Source: Bacteroidales bacterium
Lineage (GTDB): Bacteria > Bacteroidota > Bacteroidia > Bacteroidales > UBA12077
Assembly: GCA_030600625.1 (NCBI GenBank)
Contig: JAUVLS010000087.1
Span: 1-6,214, forward strand
DNA length: 6,214 bases
Direction: 5' to 3'
Shown: positions 1 through 5,474 of the stretch, in pieces
Layout of the letters: each line of letters starts with the position of its first letter
Numbering within the stretch: the stretch's first letter is position 1
Notes under the pieces: model-generated
Database searches by the model: none
The model's input: the letters and a program-made list of their open reading frames with translations, nothing else
What the model was told of the DNA's origin: nothing
Position numbers and translations under genes: made by a program

Positions 1-144
1 TTGAAAAGAGTAACTGATGTTATTGATAAAAACCTGACAATGGTTCAAAAAATTGGGTTCTTATTAGGAGAAGGTGCCTCAGAAACTGAGCAAATGTTAA
101 ATTCAATTATAGAACTCTATAAAATGAGTAAGAAAGAAGAATAA
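1..144 (+). CDS. C-terminal end of a probable sensory-type [FeFe]-hydrogenase-like protein (5' truncated)
   Basis: Frame 1 is open from the window edge for 47 codons and ends in two consecutive stops (TAA TAA, 142-147). The initial TTG is just the window edge, not a supported start. The visible tail is helical and charged, with the pattern VIDKNLTMVQKIGFLLGE, then SETE, then a leucine-rich end. From memory this resembles the tail that follows the PAS domain in group C (HydS-like) [FeFe]-hydrogenase proteins, where a VI-K-Q-IA-LLGE-ETK pattern recurs. The gene downstream encodes a SpoIIE-type phosphatase, a known neighbour of such hydrogenases, which supports the reading. No H-cluster cysteines, iron-sulfur motifs or PAS core lie inside the window, so the family call rests on the tail and the neighbour only. 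It could instead be another PAS- or kinase-type signalling protein. Confidence 0.5.
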   Translation: MKRVTDVIDKNLTMVQKIGFLLGEGASETEQMLNSIIELYKMSKKEE

Positions 145-150
145 TAAGCT

Positions 151-165
151 GTTGGCAGTTGGCAG
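151..165 (+). repeat. Two-copy heptamer repeat (GTTGGCA)
   Basis: GTTGGCA occurs twice in tandem, followed by one further G, four bases after the double stop of the upstream gene. From general experience, short GTTGGCA-type tandem units are frequent in Bacteroidota intergenic spacers. It has no coding role here. Confidence 0.5.
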
Positions 166-167
166 GA

Positions 168-182
168 AACAGTTTAACTGTT
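168..182. other. Perfect 15-base dyad in the spacer
   Basis: AACAGTT and AACTGTT form a perfect 7-base inverted repeat around a single central T. The symmetry stops at both ends (A at 167, C at 183). It could be an operator half-site pair or a chance feature of AT-rich repeats. A one-base loop cannot fold into a stable hairpin at full stem length, so it is more plausible as a DNA-binding dyad than as a terminator. Confidence 0.3.
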
Positions 183-272
183 CATTTGTTTACTTGTAAA
201 TTAGTAAAATTAAGCGGCGGAAAAACCTTTTGTGTGAAGCGGCAATAGGCAGCGACAGAATGCAGCAGCAGT

Positions 273-304
273 TTATTAGTATATTAGTTTATTGGTTAAT
301 AAGT
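273..304 (+). repeat. Degenerate tandem octamers before the phosphatase gene
   Basis: Four consecutive 8-base units can be laid out as TTATTAGT, ATATTAGT, TTATTGGT and TAATAAGT. The first three differ from one another by one or two positions and the fourth is more diverged. They end 27 bases before the TTG start of the phosphatase. They look like a decayed simple-sequence repeat, and any regulatory role is speculative. Confidence 0.4.
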
Positions 305-331
305 AAAATGGGAAAATAGAAACTTTAAAAT

Positions 332-1516
332 TTGAACTCAAAATTTTACATAGAAGTCGATTGTATTCAAAAAAATCACGAAGGTGAAAGAATTTGTGGT
401 GATGTTTTTCTTTCCGAGAGAATAAAATCAGATGAACGTACAATAATTGTCCTTTCTGACGGTATGGGTCATGGTGTTAAAGCAAATATGCTTGCTACAT
501 TAACATCGACAATGGCACTTAATTTCACTAAAGAACATAAGGATGTTAATCGTATTGCTGATATAATAATGAATACATTACCTGTTTGCAGCAAAAGACA
601 TATCAGCTATTCTACTTTTACCACTATTGATATAGAATCTGATGGAAAAACAACTATACTGGAATATGATAATCCTGAAACTATAATCATTAGAAAAAAA
701 CAGGTTTTTAATCCGGGCTGGCAATGTGTCATTTTGGATAGTGAGAAGAACATAGGCAAAGTTTTAAAAAACTGTACCTTTTATGCTCAAAAAGAGGATC
801 GTATTATTTTTTGTAGTGATGGTATTACCCAATCCGGTATGGGAAGCGAAAAATATCCTTTTGGCTGGGGGCATGATAAGCTTGAAGACTTCACAAAAAG
901 ATTAATAAATAACGATCCGCAAATTTCGGCTAATAAACTGGCAGGGAAAGTAGTAAATATGGCTTACCAGAATGATGGCTACAAAGCCAAAGATGATACC
1001 AGTTGTGCAGCTATATATTTTCGTGAACCACGTAAATTATTGATATGCACAGGCCCTCCTTACGAAGAAGAAAGAGACAAACAACTTGCCGATGTAGTTA
1101 AAAACTTTGAAGGTAAAAAAATTCTGTGTGGTGCAACCACAGGCGATATAATTGCTCGCGAGCTCAATCTTGAAATTGAAGACAGCTTTGAGTTTCACGA
1201 TCCCGACTTACCTCCTATTGCTTATATGCCGGGAATTGACCTGGTAACGGAAGGTATTTTAACCCTTAGCAAAATATCAGAAATTTTAAAAGTCTATAAT
1301 AACAATTACATGCTTGGTAAAGGTCCTGCTGACCAGATTGTAAAAATGATTAAAGAAAGTGACGAAATTCATTTTGTAATAGGAACCCGTGTTAATATTG
1401 CTCATCAAGACCCAAACCTGCCCGTTGAATTGGAAATTAGAAGAACCGTTGTTCGTCGAATAGCAGAAACCCTCGAAGAAAAATTTCTGAAAGAGGTTAG
1501 TATGAAGTTTATTTAA
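332..1516 (+). CDS. SpoIIE-family PP2C serine/threonine phosphatase with an extra C-terminal domain
   Basis: Predicted cytoplasmic metal-dependent phosphatase of 394 residues that removes phosphate from serine or threonine of a partner protein. The PP2C/SpoIIE domain spans about residues 5-230. It shows the metal-binding acidic residues in order: GD at 23-24, SDGMGHG at 42-48, DNP at 113-115, SDG at 162-164 and KDDTS at 220-224. Residues 234-394 form a second, conserved-looking domain with GPPYEEE (241-247), CGATTGD (266-272), PGIDLVTEG (300-308), GPAD (331-334) and a GTRVN-AHQDPNLP block (351-364). It is not part of ordinary SpoIIE. No signal peptide or membrane segment is seen, unlike sporulation SpoIIE with its membrane-spanning N-terminus. 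The TTG at 332 is chosen because homologous starts read MN-KFYIEVD and an in-frame ATG at 308 runs into TAG after three codons. The gene upstream looks like a sensory hydrogenase, suggesting a redox or H2 signalling pair. The substrate is unknown. Confidence 0.88.
   Translation: MNSKFYIEVDCIQKNHEGERICGDVFLSERIKSDERTIIVLSDGMGHGVKANMLATLTSTMALNFTKEHKDVNRIADIIMNTLPVCSKRHISYSTFTTIDIESDGKTTILEYDNPETIIIRKKQVFNPGWQCVILDSEKNIGKVLKNCTFYAQKEDRIIFCSDGITQSGMGSEKYPFGWGHDKLEDFTKRLINNDPQISANKLAGKVVNMAYQNDGYKAKDDTSCAAIYFREPRKLLICTGPPYEEERDKQLADVVKNFEGKKILCGATTGDIIARELNLEIEDSFEFHDPDLPPIAYMPGIDLVTEGILTLSKISEILKVYNNNYMLGKGPADQIVKMIKESDEIHFVIGTRVNIAHQDPNLPVELEIRRTVVRRIAETLEEKFLKEVSMKFI
1031..1513 (+). other. Uncharacterised C-terminal domain of the phosphatase
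   Basis: Residues 234-394 of the phosphatase. After the last PP2C motif (KDDTS) the chain continues for about 160 residues with closely spaced glycine, proline and charged motifs (GPPYEEE, CGATTGD, GIDLVTEG, AHQDPNLP) and an arginine-rich helix (R370, R371, R375, R376) near the end. From memory similar tails occur in SpoIIE-like proteins next to [FeFe]-hydrogenase genes. I cannot assign a fold or ligand. The alternating strand/helix look and the CGATTGD loop would fit a small-molecule or nucleotide-binding alpha/beta domain, which is inference. Confidence 0.55.
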
Positions 1517-1538
1517 CCCGAATTATTCTTATCCTAAA

Positions 1539-1557
1539 AGTAAACAACATTTTTACT
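1539..1557. terminator. Weak hairpin between convergent genes
   Basis: AGTAAA (1539-1544) pairs with TTTACT (1552-1557) across a 7-base loop, inside the 47-base gap between the stops of the phosphatase and patatin genes. The stem has a single G-C pair and no clean T-tract follows on either strand. The placement suits a shared bidirectional terminator, but the structure is weak. Confidence 0.25.
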
Positions 1558-1563
1558 ATTCGA

Positions 1564-3843
1564 CTAAAATGGGTAACCAACACTAATATACCAACGCACA
1601 TTACCATCGTAATCGTTATCACCATACATGATATTAATCGGGCCAAGTAAAGTATTTATCCTGATTCCGGCACAATAACCTTTCATATACGATTTAAGCG
1701 GACTGGTTTTTATATAATCAATAAAATCATCTTTCGATTGTGTATAAAACCCAATATTAGCCCTGGCAGTTAAATAAGCCCTTGGGGCAATTTGTAAATC
1801 GATACCTGTTTTTAAAAGTCCGTAATTAGGAACAACAAACTCAGCAAAATTCATACCTACAAAGGGAACATAAGTCGATCGCTTATCCCAGTGATAACCA
1901 CCCATAACATAATTACCTATAATAATTGATTCGTTGGAAGAAATACCAAAAGATGCGCCTATATCAAAAATAAGTTTATCAAAAAACCCTATATATTTAT
2001 CGAAATTAAAATACACGGAATAAAAATCATCCTGCTCTGTGCTTAAAAAACCCATATTACTTAAAATAACTCTATCTGTCTGGTTTATATCATAATCGAT
2101 TACAGGTTTAAAATTGAATTTGTAACAGAAATCAAGTTTTACTCCACTGTGCGGAAAAAAGTTATCGTCGGTAGTGTTTATATTATAGTAAAGTTTATAA
2201 GCAAATCCTTTATAAGTGTAACTGTCAAATGATTCAACATTGTAAAAACTTTTAAGATTATCTTTAGGAATAATTTTATTTATTTCGTAAAATCCCAATA
2301 TACCTATTTGTTGGTTAAGTGAAATAGAATACTTCCCTCCCAGCCCTGCATCTAAAGAACTTAAGCTATAAGAACCAATATCAATACCATCGCTATACAA
2401 GGAATTAACATTCTGATTCCAGTTTAAAAAGACATTATCCATAATTTGTTGATTCTTCCCAAGATATTTATTAATATCGATACGAACACCAGGATTTTCG
2501 GCAATATTTAAGCTTACAGTTGCCCGTGAAGCCGGTGTTAAATAATTTCGTAAAGTAAGATTAGTTATTATTCCCGGGCCATACTGATTATCGTAATGTG
2601 CAGCCAGGTTTAAAAAGGCACGTGTGCTTTCTTTTACTTTAAATACAAGTTTGTAAGTATCATCTTTTAAAGCTATAATACTGTATGTTACTTTCTTAAA
2701 ATATTGTGTTCCGAAAATCTTATCGACAGCTTCCGATAAATCTTCCTTACTTACATAGCTCTCTTCTTTTATTCCCGAACGGCCTATTATAAATTTATCG
2801 GCAACAAAAGGCCTTTCGTTAATAACTTCAATTTCTTTTATGTAAATTTTTTCAGGTTGGTCGAACTTTTTTACGGGTGTATATTTCAAGTTTAAACTAT
2901 CGGCCAGATTATAAAGTTCTTTTTGTATTTCGAGTGCTGCTACTTCGCCAAATAACTCTATTTGCTTTGATTTACCAAAATCAGCTGCACCTAAACCTTG
3001 TAAGTTTGGCTCAATAAGGATATCGGCAAGTTCCATTTGTTTTTTCGAATCGAAAATACCATAAAAAACCGTTGCTCGTGATAATACATCCGATAGTGAA
3101 AATAAATCTTCTTTCGTTACTTTTTCGTCGAAACCTACATAAACACCTATAACAATATCAGCACCCATTTCTATTACTTCTTCGACCGGAAAATTTCGAA
3201 TAACACCACCATCAACCAACAACATTGTATCAATACTTTCGGGTGTAAAAATACTTGGAACAGATAGACTTGCCCTGATGCTTTCAGACAGATTTCCTGA
3301 ATCGAATTCAATGGTCTTTCCGCTTATCAAATCTACAGCCATACAATGAAACGGAATAGGTAAACTATCGAAACTTTCCATCTCGGGCAAAGGCCACATA
3401 TAATCGGCAAAAAACTTTTCCATTCGCTGCCCCTCGACAACTCCAGAAGGAAGTTTAAATTTATAATTACGTATTGGAAATCCGAGAATGTACCTTCTAT
3501 ATTCGTATTTTTCTTCGAAAACAATTTCATTTAATGGTATACGATCCGACAAAAGCTTTTCCCAATCGACATTGGAGTTCATTTCTGATAGTTCTTCAGC
3601 TGTATACCCCAAAGCATACAAAGCGCCAACTACAGCTCCCATACTTGTGCCGGTAATGTAATCGGGAGTAATACCAATTTCTTCAAGCACTTTTATAACG
3701 CCAACATGCGCAAGGCCTTTAGCTGCACCTCCACTCAAGACCAAACCTATTTTTGGTTTTACTATTGTATCGGTTTCTTGTGCAAAAACAGGTTTAAATG
3801 AAACTAAGAAAACCAGTAAGACGATAAAGATTCTTGTTCTCAT
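1564..3843 (-). CDS. Secreted patatin-like phospholipase fused to POTRA and outer-membrane beta-barrel (PlpD / type Vd-like)
   Basis: A 759-residue exported protein. Residues 1-21 are a Sec signal peptide (basic start, hydrophobic core, VFA cleavage before Q22). The patatin lipase domain covers about 30-320. It has the oxyanion-hole glycine stretch GGAAKG (38-43), nucleophile Ser67 in GTSMG (65-69), the R-A-S-x-S-x-P block from R190, and catalytic Asp211 in DGG (211-213). The Ser-Asp dyad is intact, so lipid acyl hydrolysis is expected. A POTRA-like domain follows (about 332-405). Residues from about 410 to 759 are a BamA/TamA-type barrel rich in alternating aromatic strands, ending in a terminal phenylalanine (SVGYPF) as expected for a beta-signal. 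The architecture matches the PlpD family, in which the barrel anchors or exports the patatin domain. Bacteroidota commonly carry 700-760 residue versions. It is convergent with the phosphatase and divergent from the butyrate kinase gene, so it is probably its own transcript. Surface versus periplasmic location of the lipase domain cannot be told from sequence. Confidence 0.92.
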   Translation of the reverse strand: MRTRIFIVLLVFLVSFKPVFAQETDTIVKPKIGLVLSGGAAKGLAHVGVIKVLEEIGITPDYITGTSMGAVVGALYALGYTAEELSEMNSNVDWEKLLSDRIPLNEIVFEEKYEYRRYILGFPIRNYKFKLPSGVVEGQRMEKFFADYMWPLPEMESFDSLPIPFHCMAVDLISGKTIEFDSGNLSESIRASLSVPSIFTPESIDTMLLVDGGVIRNFPVEEVIEMGADIVIGVYVGFDEKVTKEDLFSLSDVLSRATVFYGIFDSKKQMELADILIEPNLQGLGAADFGKSKQIELFGEVAALEIQKELYNLADSLNLKYTPVKKFDQPEKIYIKEIEVINERPFVADKFIIGRSGIKEESYVSKEDLSEAVDKIFGTQYFKKVTYSIIALKDDTYKLVFKVKESTRAFLNLAAHYDNQYGPGIITNLTLRNYLTPASRATVSLNIAENPGVRIDINKYLGKNQQIMDNVFLNWNQNVNSLYSDGIDIGSYSLSSLDAGLGGKYSISLNQQIGILGFYEINKIIPKDNLKSFYNVESFDSYTYKGFAYKLYYNINTTDDNFFPHSGVKLDFCYKFNFKPVIDYDINQTDRVILSNMGFLSTEQDDFYSVYFNFDKYIGFFDKLIFDIGASFGISSNESIIIGNYVMGGYHWDKRSTYVPFVGMNFAEFVVPNYGLLKTGIDLQIAPRAYLTARANIGFYTQSKDDFIDYIKTSPLKSYMKGYCAGIRINTLLGPINIMYGDNDYDGNVRWYISVGYPF

Positions 3844-3889
3844 GAATAATTTCAGAATTAAAGATATGTAAAGTTAGTAATCTGTTTTT

Positions 3890-3897
3890 TAAATTTG
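3890..3897 (+). promoter_or_regulatory. Candidate -7 box (TAAATTTG) for the butyrate kinase gene
   Basis: An exact match to the Bacteroidota -7 consensus TAnnTTTG on the plus strand, about 100 bases before the ATG at 4000. No clear TTTG -33 element lies at the usual distance upstream. The region is very AT-rich, so a chance match is quite possible. A start a few bases downstream would give a leader of nearly 100 bases. Confidence 0.3.
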
Positions 3898-3920
3898 AAA
3901 TGATATTTAAGAGCCAATAA

Positions 3921-3928
3921 CAAATTTA
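3921..3928 (-). promoter_or_regulatory. Candidate -7 box (TAAATTTG) for the patatin gene
   Basis: On the minus strand this site reads TAAATTTG, again an exact TAnnTTTG match, 78 bases before the patatin start codon. A start just downstream would give a leader of about 70 bases. A -33 TTTG is not evident. If both this box and the one at 3890-3897 are active, the two transcripts would overlap at their 5' ends. Confidence 0.35.
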
Positions 3929-3999
3929 TGTAAATAAACTATGAACACCTTTATTACTATTTGTAATAATTATGTATATTGCCGCCAAAATATTTAAGT

Positions 4000-5070
4000 A
4001 TGAATAATGAAGTTGTCATTGTAATAAACTCCGGTTCAACATCAACAAAAGTAGCTTTCTATACCAGACAAGGAGAATTAATTTCAAAATCTATTGGTCA
4101 CCCTCAAAAAGAATTAGAACCATTTGAAAGGATTGCAGACCAATTGGATTATCGTTGTGCCCATATTAAACCATTTATTGACGAATATCTTTCAAAGTCT
4201 GAGTTAAAAGTAATTGGTGTAGTTGGCAGAGGTGGAATAGTTAAGCCTATCAAAGGTGGAACATATCGCATAAATCAAGCATTCTTAGATGATGCAAGAT
4301 CAGGGCATTATGGAGAACATGCATCAAACCTTGGTAGTTTATTGGCAAATCGATTAAAAGATGAATTCGGTTTACCAAATAGTTATACGGTTGATCCTGT
4401 TTCAACAAGCAGTATTAGTCCGGTAGCTGAAATATCAGGAGTTCCGGACATAATACGCAATGGAAGAGCACATACATTAAACATTAAAATAACTGCCCGA
4501 AAGATTGCTTTACAACAAGAAATCCCATTTGATGAATCATGCTATGTAATTGCCCATATGGGTGGTGGAATATCAATCTCATTAGTAACAGGAGGGAAAA
4601 TAACAGATGTAAATGACGCATTATTAGGGATGGGACCATTTTCACCTAACAGAGCAGGTTCTTTACCTTTACGCGCGGTGATGAAATTATGCTACAGCAA
4701 GTCTGAAGATGAAGTCATAAAACTTTTTTCGCAAAACAGTGGATTAAAAGCATATTTAGGAACAGAAGATCTGAGAGAAGTATTAAAAATGGTGAAGAAT
4801 GGAGATAAAAAGGCTCAATTAATATATGATGCTTTTGTATATCAGGTTGCGAAAGAAATAGGAGCATATTTTGCAGCTTCAAAAGGAAAAGCCCAGGCTA
4901 TTATTATAACCGGGGGGATTGCATATAACAAAAAATTCAATGATGACCTGGAAGAATACGTAGGAACGCTTACAGAATATCACATACGACCAGGTGAAAA
5001 TGAAATGGAAGCACTGGCAGAAGGCATATTCAGAGTTTTAGATAATCAGGAAGAAGCTTTAGAATATTAA
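4000..5070 (+). CDS. buk: Butyrate kinase (acetate/butyrate kinase family)
   Basis: Predicted cytoplasmic enzyme that interconverts butyryl-phosphate plus ADP with butyrate plus ATP; it may also take branched-chain acyl phosphates. From the ATG at 4000 it is 356 residues, the usual family length. It shows the ASKHA phosphate-binding start INSGSTSTK (9-17), GRGGIVKPIKGGTYRIN (76-92), a DPVSTSSISP segment (132-141), HMGGGISISL (186-195), GMGPFSPNRAGSLP (210-223), a late ITGGIAY adenosine-loop motif, and the typical ending PGENEMEALAEG. Several positions differ from the commonest consensus, for example Ser rather than Pro after the first Asn, and Asn217 in the PFSPxR block. An upstream in-frame TTG at 3979 would add seven residues (MPPKYLS), but homologues begin close to the ATG. 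There is no Shine-Dalgarno sequence, normal for Bacteroidota. No phosphotransbutyrylase gene is adjacent in this window. Acetate kinase is less likely given the length and the C-terminal motifs. Confidence 0.92.
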   Translation: MNNEVVIVINSGSTSTKVAFYTRQGELISKSIGHPQKELEPFERIADQLDYRCAHIKPFIDEYLSKSELKVIGVVGRGGIVKPIKGGTYRINQAFLDDARSGHYGEHASNLGSLLANRLKDEFGLPNSYTVDPVSTSSISPVAEISGVPDIIRNGRAHTLNIKITARKIALQQEIPFDESCYVIAHMGGGISISLVTGGKITDVNDALLGMGPFSPNRAGSLPLRAVMKLCYSKSEDEVIKLFSQNSGLKAYLGTEDLREVLKMVKNGDKKAQLIYDAFVYQVAKEIGAYFAASKGKAQAIIITGGIAYNKKFNDDLEEYVGTLTEYHIRPGENEMEALAEGIFRVLDNQEEALEY

Positions 5071-5081
5071 CTAAATCGCTA

Positions 5082-5096
5082 TGGATTGAAAATCCA
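5082..5096 (+). terminator. Possible terminator hairpin after butyrate kinase
   Basis: TGGATT (5082-5087) and AATCCA (5091-5096) form a perfect six-pair stem with a GAA loop, 12 bases after the TAA stop. The downstream sequence is A-rich rather than a T-tract, so it does not look like a classical intrinsic terminator. It could instead stabilise the transcript end. Confidence 0.3.
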
Positions 5097-5248
5097 CAGG
5101 TTTAATAAAAAAATACTTGAGATTGATTTAAAAACATCGATTAACGAATATCGATTTTAGAAGTAAAAAAACCCAATGAAATATACTCGTGCTTCGTTGA
5201 AAACCAAGATTCTTCAATACTTCATAATTCTTAAATCGTTAACTTATA

Positions 5249-5301
5249 GAACTTAGTGAAACAATCTCACGAACGTAGTGAGTAACTGAGCGATCTCGCT
5301 G
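5249..5301. repeat. Two-unit imperfect repeat with tandem hairpins (REP-like)
   Basis: Two adjacent related units are visible. Unit 1 (5249-5270) starts GAACTTAGTGA and ends AATCTCAC. Unit 2 (5271-5299) starts GAACGTAGTGA and ends GATCTCGC. Within them CTCAC (5266-5270) pairs with GTGAG (5278-5282), and AGCGA (5289-5293) pairs with TCGCT (5296-5300). The mix of direct repeat and successive palindromes, and a GC content above the surroundings, resembles repetitive extragenic palindromic elements. Whether it is repeated elsewhere in the genome cannot be seen here. Confidence 0.45.
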
Positions 5302-5474
5302 AAAGTAATCCTTGTTCGAAATTCAAAAATAAAATATTTATTCTTTATTTGTTTTTTGATTATTGTTATTTTCCTTAGATATTTGTGCTTGGATTGAATA
5401 TATAACGGCATTAACCATTCTAAACTTTAAAATACTATATTTTGAAGAAGAATTAGTCTAACAATCTTAACAAT

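Larger units (their letters stand above)
5071..5474. other. 404-base non-coding spacer
   Basis: No supportable gene is present on either strand. The longest ATG frame noted on the plus strand is 26 codons (from 5176), without known motifs. The stretch holds a perfect small hairpin just after the butyrate kinase stop, paired ATCGAT palindromes (5136-5141 and 5150-5155), an imperfect palindromic repeat pair around 5249-5301, and an AT-only dyad at 5328-5342 followed by a T-rich run. The last 130 bases before the next gene are very AT-rich and presumably contain its promoter, but no exact TAnnTTTG box was found there. Confidence 0.6.

Noticed and set aside
3333..3530. 65-codon minus-strand reading frame inside the patatin gene
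   Set aside because: It overlaps the strongly supported patatin catalytic domain in another frame on the same strand and shows no motif of its own.
3474..3656. 60-codon plus-strand reading frame antisense to the patatin gene
   Set aside because: It lies opposite the conserved GTSMG region; the frame is a by-product of the coding strand and has no recognisable features.
3979..3999. TTG start giving a 363-residue butyrate kinase
   Set aside because: The seven extra residues (MPPKYLS) do not match the family N-terminus; the ATG at 4000 directly precedes the conserved first strand.
5176..5256. 26-codon ATG frame in the spacer after butyrate kinase
   Set aside because: Very short, no motif and no ribosome-binding signal. 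It overlaps the palindromic repeat region, so the sequence is better explained by that.
5305..5330. GTTCGAAAT string resembling a tRNA T-loop
   Set aside because: No flanking T-stem pairing, anticodon arm or acceptor stem could be found on either side.
5328..5342. AATAAA / TTTATT dyad followed by T-rich sequence
   Set aside because: All pairs are A-T and the loop is three bases; this is too weak to call a terminator in a stretch this AT-rich.
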